The notes below the pieces were generated by a model that did not search any database, had not been told where the DNA came from, and worked only from the letters and a program-made list of their open reading frames with translations. A stretch of DNA of 44,113 nt from an uncultured Paracoccaceae bacterium (GTDB lineage: Bacteria > Pseudomonadota > Alphaproteobacteria > Rhodobacterales > Rhodobacteraceae): positions 1 to 44,113 of the forward strand of contig CATOSB010000033.1 in NCBI GenBank assembly GCA_951812305.1, given 5' to 3'. The position numbers and the translations under genes were made by a program. Shown here piece by piece: positions 32,012 to 40,434 of this stretch; position 1 is the stretch's first letter, and every line of letters starts with the position of its first letter.

Positions 32012-32247
32012 GCTCCCCCTGCCGTATTTGTGACCAAGAAGAATGGGGTGGAGGCGGGGTGGATTGAGGGGTAGTTTTGCGCCGTGGCGGATGAACTTTC
32101 ATATCACGCGGCCCTTGCGGCGCTGGACTGGCAGGTAGAACTGGGGGCGGACGAGGCCATTCAGGATACGACGGTCAACCGGTATGATACCAAGGGTGCT
32201 TCAAAATGACTCAGCTATGGATTTTGGGTACCGCCTGAGGTGCTGAG

Positions 32248-32787
32248 GTGATTCAAGATTGGCAAAGGAGACCACCGATGCCAGCCAGGATACCGATGCG
32301 AGCCGATTTTACCGCCAATGATCTGCGCAAGCTTGCCGCAGAGAGTTCTGATGCCCGGCAGAGCCGACGGCTTTTGTCGCTTGCCGCTATCGCCGATGGC
32401 ATGTCGCGTGGGGCTGCGGCCCGCATTGGCGGGATGGACCGGCAAACGCTCAGGGACTGGGTGCTCCGTTTCAACGCTGATGGTCCAGCGGGGCTGCTGG
32501 ATCGGCAGCGAGGAGGCTCGCGATCCCGCCTTGACAATGCGCAACTGGATGAACTGGCGGCTCTTGTCGAGACCGGTCCTGATCCTGAAAAGGACGGTGT
32601 CGTCCGCTGGCGGCGGGTCGATTTGAAGAATGTGATCAAGGCGCGTTTTGGCGTCGACTATCACGAGCGCCATGTGGGGCAGATTCTGCACAATCTGGGC
32701 TTTTCCCACATCAGCGCACGCCCTCAGCACCCGGGGCAGGACGTGCAGGTCATTGAGGATTTCAAAAAAACTTCGGCGACAATCTGA
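32248..32787 (+). CDS. IS630 type A transposase orfA (DNA-binding part)
   Basis: A 179-residue helix-turn-helix half, identical to copies 1 and 2. The seven-A run at 32764-32770 near its end (TTC AAA AAA ACT) is the likely slippage site; a -1 shift gives KKNFGDNLKETLQG and leads into orfB, mirroring KKNFASIVADIL in the single-frame type B transposase. Confidence 0.88.
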   Translation: MIQDWQRRPPMPARIPMRADFTANDLRKLAAESSDARQSRRLLSLAAIADGMSRGAAARIGGMDRQTLRDWVLRFNADGPAGLLDRQRGGSRSRLDNAQLDELAALVETGPDPEKDGVVRWRRVDLKNVIKARFGVDYHERHVGQILHNLGFSHISARPQHPGQDVQVIEDFKKTSATI

Positions 32788-32804
32788 AGGAGACGCTTCA
32801 GGGG

Positions 32805-33347
32805 GTGCCGCCGGACAAACCCGTCGAAATCTGGTTCCAGGACGAGATGCGTCTCGGTCAGAAGAACACCCGCGTCCGCCAGTGGGCACGCAAGGGCACA
32901 CGGCCCCGCCAGCCCGCCGATCAGCGTTACCAAAATGCGTATCTTTTTGGCGCCATCTGCCCCGAACGCGGCACCGGCGCGGCGATCATGATGCCAGCAG
33001 CCGACACCTATGCGATGCAGCGCCACCTGGAAGAAATCAGCAAAATTGTCTCCGATGGCGCCCACGCCGTCATCCTCATGGACCAAGCCGGCTGGCACAC
33101 GACATCCGCTCTGGAAATCCCGCAAAACCTGTCGCTCATGTTTCTGCCGCCCAAATCACCAGAGCTGAATCCAACCGAAAACATTTGGCAATATCTCCGC
33201 CAGACATGGCTCGCAAACCGGACGTTCGACACATATGACGCGATTCTCGACGCGGGGTGCGAGGCCTGGAACAACCTCATCGCAAGACCGCAAACCATCA
33301 CATCCATCGCAAGCCGCAACTGGGCGAAAGTCGGTCAGATTGAATAA
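32805..33347 (+). CDS. IS630 type A transposase orfB (catalytic part)
   Basis: A 180-residue catalytic half with the complete DDE triad (EIWFQDEMRLGQ, VILMDQAGWHTT, SPELNPTENIWQ). The given start is GTG 32805; the frame is open further upstream to the slippery run in orfA, so the real product is probably an orfA-orfB fusion of about 355 residues. Confidence 0.88.
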   Translation: MPPDKPVEIWFQDEMRLGQKNTRVRQWARKGTRPRQPADQRYQNAYLFGAICPERGTGAAIMMPAADTYAMQRHLEEISKIVSDGAHAVILMDQAGWHTTSALEIPQNLSLMFLPPKSPELNPTENIWQYLRQTWLANRTFDTYDAILDAGCEAWNNLIARPQTITSIASRNWAKVGQIE

Positions 33348-34040
33348 CCCTTGGTATGAGGTGGTGGTACAGCCGAAACCGGCGGCCAAGCCTGTCGCCA
33401 AGGCAGAATCGGCACCGGGCGCGAAGCCCGCCGAGATTGACGGCGCGATGGTTGCAAGGGATGTGGCCAGTGCAGCCGGTGATCTGGCCGCTTTGCAGAG
33501 CGCGCTGGAAGCGTTTGAACTTTGTGAATTGAAGCGCGGCGCGCGCAACACGGTGTTTGCCGATGGCAACCCGGCGGCGCGGGTCATGGTGATTGGCGAA
33601 GCACCGGGGCGGGATGAGGATATTCAGGGCAAGCCGTTTGTTGGCCGCGCCGGGCAGTTGCTGGACCGGATGCTGGCGGCGATAGATATGGGCCGGAACG
33701 AGCCGGACGCGGACAGGTCTGTTTATATCACCAACATCCTGCCTTGGCGTCCGCCCCAGAACCGTGATCCGCGCCCCGAAGAGATGGGCATGATGCTGCC
33801 TTTTGTGCATCGCCATATTGAATTGGCCGAACCACAGATGATTGTTCTTATGGGCAATATTGCCTGCCAGGCGTTGCTGGGGAAACGCGGGATCACGCGG
33901 TTGCGCGGGAATTGGGGTGAGGTTCTGGGGCGTCCGGCGCTGCCAATGTTTCACCCGGCCTATCTGCTGCGTAACCCCCATGCGAAGCGCGAGGCATGGG
34001 CCGACCTGCTGGCGCTGCAGGCGCGGTTGCGGGCGCTGTG

Positions 34041-34631
34041 ATGCGGGTTCTGGCGTTCTCTGATCTGCACCACTCCCGCGCTCGCGCCGAGGCGCTCGTG
34101 GCCGCGAGCGAAGAGGCGGATCTGGTGATCGGGGCCGGCGATTTTGCCAATCATCGGCAGCATGTGCCCGAAGCGATGAACCTGATGGCGGGTATCGCCA
34201 TGCCCTTTGTTGTCGTCCCCGGCAACAATGAAAGCGATGTAGAGTTGCGCGACGCTGCCCATGCCGGGACCACGATGTTGCATGGACAAGAAGTTGTTCA
34301 GGGCGGGATCAGGATCGTGGGCATCGGCGCGGGCGTGCCCGTGACGCCGTGGGACTGGTCCTTTGATCTGACCGACGATGATGCAGAGAAAATGCTGTCC
34401 CCCTTCAAAAGCGCGGACATCTTGATCACGCACTCGCCGCCAAAAGGTGTGGCAGACAAGAATTCGGCCGGTATGTCGCTTGGCTCGCAAGCGATTTTCG
34501 ACGCGATAGAACGGCTGCAGCCCTCCCTTGTTCTTTGTGGTCATATCCATGAAAGCTGGGGGCAGGAGGGGCGGATCGGGCCATCGCGCATCTGCAACCT
34601 TGGACCCACACCGAACTGGTTTGAGATATGA
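34041..34631 (+). CDS. Calcineurin-like metallophosphoesterase
   Basis: A 196-residue single-domain metallophosphoesterase. The metal-binding motifs appear in order: FSDLHHSR (D-x-H), GAGDFANH (GD), VPGNNESD (GN), an internal His (LITHSPPKG) and CGHIHES (GHxH). The substrate is unknown; small members of this type act on phosphodiesters or nucleotides. ATG 34041 overlaps the glycosylase stop (TGATG). It overlaps moaB by 4 bp downstream, so udg, this gene and moaB form one operon whose first gene is interrupted; polar effects of the IS630 are likely unless the IS supplies a promoter. Confidence 0.88.
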   Translation: MRVLAFSDLHHSRARAEALVAASEEADLVIGAGDFANHRQHVPEAMNLMAGIAMPFVVVPGNNESDVELRDAAHAGTTMLHGQEVVQGGIRIVGIGAGVPVTPWDWSFDLTDDDAEKMLSPFKSADILITHSPPKGVADKNSAGMSLGSQAIFDAIERLQPSLVLCGHIHESWGQEGRIGPSRICNLGPTPNWFEI

Positions 34632-35170
34632 GCGGTATCGACGACGGCAAAGACTTTATCCCCGTGCGCATCGCGGTTCTGACCGTGTCGGATACACGCA
34701 CGTTGGCGGATGACAAAAGCGGACAGGTGCTGGTCGACCGGATAACGGGCGCGGGTCATTCGGTGGCCGCGCGCACGATTCTGCCCGATGAGCGCGCGGA
34801 GATCGCCGGCCAGTTGCGCGATTGGTGCGCGGATCCCGACATTGATGTGGTCATTTCTACCGGCGGTACGGGGTTGACGGGCCGCGATGTCACTGTCGAA
34901 GCGCATCGCGATGTCTATGAAAAGGAAATCGAGGCTTTTGGACCTGTGTTCACATTGGTTTCGATGCAAAAGATCGGCACCAGCGCGGTGCAAAGCCGCG
35001 CCACCGGCGGCGTGGCGAATGGTACCTATCTGTTCGCCCTGCCCGGTTCGCCGGGCGCCTGCAAAGATGCATGGGACGAGATATTGGCCCGTCAGCTCGA
35101 CTATCGTCACCGTCCGTGCAACTTTGTCGAGATTTTTCCGCGATTGGACGAAAAACAGCGACGGAAATAA
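34628..35170 (+). CDS. moaB: Molybdenum cofactor biosynthesis protein B
   Basis: A 180-residue MoaB/Mog-fold protein, related to the enzymes that adenylylate molybdopterin. The family motifs IAVLTVSDTRTLADDKSG, VVISTGGTGLTGRDVTVEA and LFALPGSPGACKDAWDEIL are present. In many bacteria MoaB substitutes for or supplements MogA. ATG 34628 overlaps the phosphoesterase stop. A gap of about 100 bp before the efflux genes suggests the end of this operon. Confidence 0.92.
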   Translation: MSGIDDGKDFIPVRIAVLTVSDTRTLADDKSGQVLVDRITGAGHSVAARTILPDERAEIAGQLRDWCADPDIDVVISTGGTGLTGRDVTVEAHRDVYEKEIEAFGPVFTLVSMQKIGTSAVQSRATGGVANGTYLFALPGSPGACKDAWDEILARQLDYRHRPCNFVEIFPRLDEKQRRK

Positions 35171-35276
35171 GCGATCAGCCCGTTTAACAAAACGTGACAG
35201 TGCGTGCGGTTGGTAATAAGGGCCGTTTCGCGCTATTTCATGCGTTGTGGATTGATCATCGAAAGGTCCGGTATCC

Positions 35277-36734
35277 ATGCGGTTTCTGATACGCTCGATG
35301 TCAGGCGTGTTCCTTCTGGCCGTGACGCTGGGGGTTTTGGCCTATGCGGGGCTGACAATCCGCGGTGCCGTTCAGGAACGGATGGCGCAGGAAGACCGGG
35401 TCAGACCGGCGCGGGAACGGGTGTTTGCGGTCAATGTGATCCCATTTGAACCCGGTGACATCACGCCCGTCATGGCCACATTCGGCGAGGTGCGCAGCCG
35501 CCGCACGCTTGAACTGCGTGCCACGGCGGGTGGCACGGTGGTGACGCTGGCGGATGCGTTTGAAGAAGGCGGGCAGGTCGAAGAGGGGCAGCTTTTGCTG
35601 GCCGTGGATGCCACGGACGCCAAATCGACCTATGAAATTGCCGAAACAGATCTTGCAGAGGCGCAGGCGGATGCGGTTGATGCCGTGGCCGCGCTGGCGC
35701 TGGCGCGGGAGGATTTGTCGGCGGCGGAAGAACAGGTTGCGTTGCGTGAATTTGCACGGGTTCGGGCGGAGGAACTGTTCGAACGCCGCATCGGAACAGA
35801 GGCCGCGCTGGAATCCGCGATATTGGCTGAAGCCTCGGCCAAGCAATCGGTGATTTCGCGCAAACAGGCCGTGGCGCAGGCCGAAGCGCGCATTGCGCAG
35901 ACTGAAAACGCGGTCGCTCGGCGTGAAATCGCACTGGCCGATTCCAAACGGCGGCTGGAGGAAACAGAGCTTTACGCAGAGTTTTCTGGAACTTTGTCGG
36001 GCGTGTCCGCCGTCAAGGGTGGGCTGATCCAGAACAACGAACGCCTGGCGGAACTGGTCGATCCGGCAGCGCTGGAGGTGTCGTTTCGCGTCTCAACCGC
36101 TCAATATGCGCGGCTTTTGGATGACGGCGGCGCACTGATCCCGGCAGATGTCGATGTGGTTCTGGATGTTCTGGGTACTGATCTGACCGCAAAGGGAAAG
36201 ATCAGCCGGGAAAGTGCAAGCGTGGGCGAGGGTCAGACCGGGCGCTTGATCTTCGCGCGGCTGGAAGGTGCCAAAGGATTTCGCCCCGGAGACTTTGTGA
36301 CGGTTCTGGTGGCAGAGCCGACTTTGCGGTTCGCGTTTGAATTGCCCGCGGCGGCGGTGGATGCAGCAGGAGAAGTTCTGGTTCTGGGCGAGGAAGACAG
36401 GCTGGAGGTGGCACAGGTCAATATTCAGCGCCGACAGGGTGACAATGTCATCGTGCGCAGCCGTGATCTGCGCGGGCGTGAAATCGTGGCGGCGCGGTCG
36501 CCTTTGTTGGGGGCAGGTATCAAGGTGCGCCCGATCCGCCAGGGTGACAGCACAGAACCGGAAGCGCCGGAAATGGTTGAGTTGAGTGAAGAACGCCGCG
36601 CCAAGCTGGTTGCCTTCGTAGAGGGCAATAAAAGAATGCCGGCGGACGCAAAGAAACGTGTTCTCGCGGCGCTGCAGGAACCGAAAGTCCCAGCACAGAT
36701 GGTGCAGCGTATCGAAGCGCGGATGGGGGGCTGA
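35277..36734 (+). CDS. RND efflux membrane fusion protein
   Basis: A 485-residue periplasmic adaptor. An N-terminal membrane anchor (FLIRSMSGVFLLAVTLGVLAYAG) is followed by the first half of a lipoyl-like domain (LRATAGGTVVTLADAFEEGG), a long alpha-hairpin coiled coil rich in Ala/Glu/Arg (about residues 120-225), the second lipoyl half (LYAEFSGTLSGVSAVKGGLI), and beta-barrel and membrane-proximal domains. It also has an unusual charged C-terminal helical tail (EMVELSEERRAKLVAFVEGN onward). It links the RND permease encoded next to an outer-membrane channel, for which no gene is present here. The substrate is unknown. Confidence 0.9.
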   Translation: MRFLIRSMSGVFLLAVTLGVLAYAGLTIRGAVQERMAQEDRVRPARERVFAVNVIPFEPGDITPVMATFGEVRSRRTLELRATAGGTVVTLADAFEEGGQVEEGQLLLAVDATDAKSTYEIAETDLAEAQADAVDAVAALALAREDLSAAEEQVALREFARVRAEELFERRIGTEAALESAILAEASAKQSVISRKQAVAQAEARIAQTENAVARREIALADSKRRLEETELYAEFSGTLSGVSAVKGGLIQNNERLAELVDPAALEVSFRVSTAQYARLLDDGGALIPADVDVVLDVLGTDLTAKGKISRESASVGEGQTGRLIFARLEGAKGFRPGDFVTVLVAEPTLRFAFELPAAAVDAAGEVLVLGEEDRLEVAQVNIQRRQGDNVIVRSRDLRGREIVAARSPLLGAGIKVRPIRQGDSTEPEAPEMVELSEERRAKLVAFVEGNKRMPADAKKRVLAALQEPKVPAQMVQRIEARMGG

Positions 36735-36737
36735 CCG

Positions 36738-39700
36738 GTGGCAGAAAGGTTTAGCCGCGTTGGCGGTATCCTCAGCTATTTCACCCGCCATCGCACCGCG
36801 GCGAACCTGTTGCTGGTCATCCTGATTGCCGCTGGTCTGACCGCCTTCCCGCGTATGCGGGCGCAGTTTTTTCCAGATGTCATCATCGACAATGTACGCG
36901 TGAACGTCGCCTGGGACGGTGCCGGTGCAGAAGACGTTGATCGCGCGATTGTTCAGCTATTGGAACCGGCCCTTCTGGCCGTGGAAGGCGTGGAAAGCAC
37001 GGCGGCAACCAGTCGCGAGGGGTCAGCACGGATCGTGCTGGACTTCGAGCCCAACTGGGATATGGCCCGCGCGGCGGAGGACGTTCAGGCGGCGGTCGAT
37101 ACGGTAAGCGACCTGCCGGTCGACGCCGAAGACCCGGTTGTGCGCCGCGGCGCTTGGCGCGATCGGGTGACGGATGTGGTGATTACCGGGCCGGTTGGCG
37201 TGGATCAGCTGGGGCGGTTTGCCGACGAATTCGTCACGCGGTTGTTCGCTGCGGGTGTGACGCGGTCCACGATAAGAGGCGTAGCCGCAACAGAAACTGT
37301 GGTGGAAATCCCCTCGATGGCGCTGGTGCGCCACGACATTACGATGGCGGAAATCGCCGAAGCCATCGCAGCGGAAGCGGAGGCCGACCCGGCGGGAGAT
37401 GTTGACAGCGCCAATGCCCGCGTGCGCACCGGCATTGCGAAACGCGATGCCGACCAGATTGGCGCAATCGTCCTGCGGTCAAACGCGGATGGATCAAAGC
37501 TGCTTATTTCCGACATCGCGCGGATCAATGTCGGCGGTGTGGACCGCGAACGCGCCTATTTCGTGGGCGAGAACCCGGCAATTTCGGTACGCGTGGATCG
37601 GTCGAACAAGGGCGATGCCATCGACATTCAGCGTCAGGTTCAGGAGGTTGCGGAAGAACTGCAATCCACCCTGCCCGCCGGTGTCACTGTTGAACTTATC
37701 CGCACGCGCGCCGAGGCGATCACCACCCGCCTCGATATCCTGTTCGACAACGGCATGATGGGGCTTGGTCTTGTCGTCGCGCTGTTGTTCCTGTTTCTGA
37801 ATGCGCGCACGGCCTTTTGGGTGGCGGCGGGCATTCCGGTGGCCATGACCGCGACCATCGCGCTGATGTATCTGGGCGGGCTGACGATCAACATGATCTC
37901 TCTCTTCGCGCTGATCATCACGCTGGGGATTGTGGTAGATGACGCCATCGTCGTGGGAGAACACGCCGATGCCCGGGCGCGCAAATTTGGCGAAGGCCCG
38001 GTCGAGGCGGCAGAAAACGCCGCGCGGCGGATGTTTCCGCCGGTGTTTTCGGCCACGCTGACCACGATTATCGCGTTCTTCGGCCTTGTCGCCATTGGCG
38101 GACGTTTCGGGGATTTGATCATCGCCATCCCGTTCACGGTGATCGCCGTATTGGCGGCGTCGCTGGTGGAATGCTTTCTGATCCTGCCCAATCACATGGC
38201 GCATTCACTGAAACATTCAGCGAAAGAGCATTGGTATGACTGGCCATCACGCGTCGTGAACCGTGGCTTCGTCTGGTTCCGCGAAACGCTGTTCCGCCGG
38301 TTCATCAAAGTCGTGATCTGGGCGCGTTATCCGGTTTTTGCCGGTGCGGTGCTGATCCTGTCGCTGCAAGTCGCGCCATTCATTACCGGCGACCTGCAAT
38401 GGCGGTTCTTCAACGCGCCTGAACGTGGCTCTGTCAGCGGCAATTTCGCGATGGCGCCAGGGGCGACCCGCGAAGATACGATGGACATGATGCGCGAGAT
38501 GCAGCGCGCGGTCGAGGCGACGGCAAAGAAATACGCCGACGAAAATGATGGTGTCGACATCATCGACTATGTCGTTGCCGAGGTGGGCGGAAATACTGGT
38601 CGCGGGTTGTCTGGCGTCGAAACGAAAGAGACGTTCCAGCTTGGGTCCATCGCGATTGAACTGATCGATGCCGATTTGCGGGTTGGGTACTCAAGTTTTG
38701 CGTTTGTGGCTGATCTGCAGGACGAAGTCAGGAAACATCCGCTGGTCGAAACTGTCAGTTTCCGTGGCTGGCGGTCTGGCCCGGGCGGTGATGCGCTGGA
38801 TGTGGAACTTTATGGCGCGGATTCCGAGACGCTGAAGGCTGCCGCGGAAGAGTTGAAAACACAACTTACGCAGTTCGCCGAGGTTTCGGCGTTGGAAGAC
38901 AGCCTTGCCTATGACAAGGAGGAGTTGGTTCTTGACCTTACCCCGCAAGGTCAGGCGCTGGGCTTCAACATTGACACGCTGGGCCGCGTGTTGCGCAACC
39001 GGTTGAACGGGATCGAGGCGGCAAGTTACCCCGATGGCCCGCGTTCGGCGACCATTCGGGTTGAGTTGCCCGCTGGCGAGTTGACTGCCGACTTCCTTGA
39101 ACGCACCCGGATGCGGACCAATGCGGGGCAATATGTGGCACTGGCCGATCTGGTGAGTGTTGACACCATCGCCGGGTTCTCGACCGTGCGGCGGGAGAAC
39201 GGTCTGCGGCTGGTGTCTGTCAATGGCGACATTTCAGAAGATGATCCGGCGCGGGCGACAGCCGTTTTGGAGGCGTTGGAGGCGACGATCCTGCCCGAGA
39301 TCGAGGAGCGATTTGGTGTCGTCTCCGAATTGAGCGGGCTCGCGGAGCAGGAAGCCGACTTCCTGAATGACGCGCGCACCGGGTTCATACTGTGTCTGCT
39401 TGGAATTTTCCTGTGTCTGGCGTGGATTTTTTCAAGCTGGACACGGCCCATTGTCGTGATGGCGGTGATCCCCTTCGGGCTTGTCGGTGCATTTTACGGC
39501 CATGTTCAGTGGGAGGTACCCTTGTCGATGTTCTCGGTCGTTGGCCTGATCGGCATGACGGGTATTATCATTAACGACAGCATCGTTCTGGTGACGACGG
39601 TTGATGAATATGCCGATGAACGCGGGCTGGCCCCGGCGATCATCGATGGCGTGTGCGACCGTTTGCGGGCGGTGATCCTGACCACTGCGACGACGGTTCT

Positions 39701-40154
39701 TGGGCTTATGCCACTGCTCTTTGAGCAATCCCAGCAGGCGCAGTTCCTGAAACCGACGGTGATCACGCTGGTCTATGGGTTGGGCTTTGGGATGTTCCTG
39801 GTGCTGTTGATCGTGCCCTCGGTGCTGGCAATGCAGATGGATGTGGCGCGGATGTTTGCCGCCTTGCGCCGCGCCCTGCGGTTCCGCTGGTCGGGGCGGT
39901 TCGTCACCTCGCTGGTGGTCGTTGCTCTGATCGGGGTGGCTTTGCTGTTCGCGGGGACATTCGGGGCGTTGGTGCTGGAGGGATCGATGGCGCCGTTGAT
40001 ACTGTCAGCTCTGCCCGAAAACCTGACGGCGGGCAGCTTGCAAGCCGTGTTCGGCGTGTTTCTTACTGGCGCATTGGTTTGGGTGTTGATTGTTGCGATC
40101 ATTGGGATCATCGCGGCGGCGGTTGCTTCTAGGGCTTACAAAGAAGCCGCGTGA
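36738..40154 (+). CDS. RND-family efflux permease (AcrB/HAE1-like)
   Basis: A 1138-residue inner-membrane proton-driven pump. TM1 is at residues 20-38 (AANLLLVILIAAGLTAFP), followed by the periplasmic porter domain (PDVIIDNVRVNVAWDGAGAE). The TM2-TM6 block carries the proton-relay Asp pair in ALIITLGIVVDDAIVVGEHA. A second porter domain and a TM8-TM12 block follow (VVGLIGMTGIIINDSIVLV). The family's usual Asp-Asp motif is in the first half only. GTG 36738 lies three bases after the fusion-protein stop. The C-terminus adds about 90 residues with two more hydrophobic segments (RFVTSLVVVALIGVALLFAG and LVWVLIVAIIGIIAAAVASR), longer than standard AcrB. Confidence 0.93.
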   Translation: MAERFSRVGGILSYFTRHRTAANLLLVILIAAGLTAFPRMRAQFFPDVIIDNVRVNVAWDGAGAEDVDRAIVQLLEPALLAVEGVESTAATSREGSARIVLDFEPNWDMARAAEDVQAAVDTVSDLPVDAEDPVVRRGAWRDRVTDVVITGPVGVDQLGRFADEFVTRLFAAGVTRSTIRGVAATETVVEIPSMALVRHDITMAEIAEAIAAEAEADPAGDVDSANARVRTGIAKRDADQIGAIVLRSNADGSKLLISDIARINVGGVDRERAYFVGENPAISVRVDRSNKGDAIDIQRQVQEVAEELQSTLPAGVTVELIRTRAEAITTRLDILFDNGMMGLGLVVALLFLFLNARTAFWVAAGIPVAMTATIALMYLGGLTINMISLFALIITLGIVVDDAIVVGEHADARARKFGEGPVEAAENAARRMFPPVFSATLTTIIAFFGLVAIGGRFGDLIIAIPFTVIAVLAASLVECFLILPNHMAHSLKHSAKEHWYDWPSRVVNRGFVWFRETLFRRFIKVVIWARYPVFAGAVLILSLQVAPFITGDLQWRFFNAPERGSVSGNFAMAPGATREDTMDMMREMQRAVEATAKKYADENDGVDIIDYVVAEVGGNTGRGLSGVETKETFQLGSIAIELIDADLRVGYSSFAFVADLQDEVRKHPLVETVSFRGWRSGPGGDALDVELYGADSETLKAAAEELKTQLTQFAEVSALEDSLAYDKEELVLDLTPQGQALGFNIDTLGRVLRNRLNGIEAASYPDGPRSATIRVELPAGELTADFLERTRMRTNAGQYVALADLVSVDTIAGFSTVRRENGLRLVSVNGDISEDDPARATAVLEALEATILPEIEERFGVVSELSGLAEQEADFLNDARTGFILCLLGIFLCLAWIFSSWTRPIVVMAVIPFGLVGAFYGHVQWEVPLSMFSVVGLIGMTGIIINDSIVLVTTVDEYADERGLAPAIIDGVCDRLRAVILTTATTVLGLMPLLFEQSQQAQFLKPTVITLVYGLGFGMFLVLLIVPSVLAMQMDVARMFAALRRALRFRWSGRFVTSLVVVALIGVALLFAGTFGALVLEGSMAPLILSALPENLTAGSLQAVFGVFLTGALVWVLIVAIIGIIAAAVASRAYKEAA

Positions 40155-40434
40155 GGCAAATCCCAATTTTGATCGTTTCCTCTTTGCGCAGTGATAATTC
40201 GAACAATTGAACCACCCCGCGCGGAATCAAGTCCTTTGGTCCGCCGCGCAATCGACGACGCGCCCCAACGCGGCGGCGATTTGGCTGAGGTTGGTGGCAA
40301 CGTCGAAGGTTCTACGGACTTGTCGAGATTAACTGGACCGCGCTGTTGTTGGATCGCCACCACGCGCGTCGTCGATCGCGCAGCTCGGGTCAAAAATGGA
40401 AACTGAAATGGGTTGATGCCCCTGCACAGCTATA

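Larger units (their letters stand above)
32188..33356 (+). mobile_element. IS630-family element (type A), copy 3, complete
   Basis: A 1169-bp element, TACCAAGGGT at 32188 to ACCCTTGGTA ending at 33356, flanked by TGA (32185-32187 and 33357-33359). Removing the element and one TGA rejoins the uracil-DNA glycosylase frame. It is in the opposite orientation to copies 1 and 2, about 16.3 kb from copy 2, so recombination between them would invert 15874-32188. Confidence 0.95.
32084..34041 (+). pseudogene. Family-4-like uracil-DNA glycosylase, split by IS630
   Basis: The enzyme removes uracil from DNA for base-excision repair. The coding parts are 32084-32187 (from GTG, MADELSYHAALAALDWQVEL) and 33360-34041. 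Removing the IS630 element and one TGA restores ...TVNRYEVVVQPKP. The catalytic region is intact: VIGEAPGRDEDIQGKPFVGR, ITNILPWRPPQNRDPRP and MFHPAYLLRNPHAKR. Three of the four Fe-S cluster Cys of classical family 4 are absent (for example ILPWRPP in place of the usual KCRPP), so this is a cluster-less type. The lost part is an N-terminal Ala/Pro/Lys-rich extension. An in-frame ATG at 33448, or read-in from the IS (open frame from 33235), could still give an active domain of about 200 residues. Confidence 0.82.
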
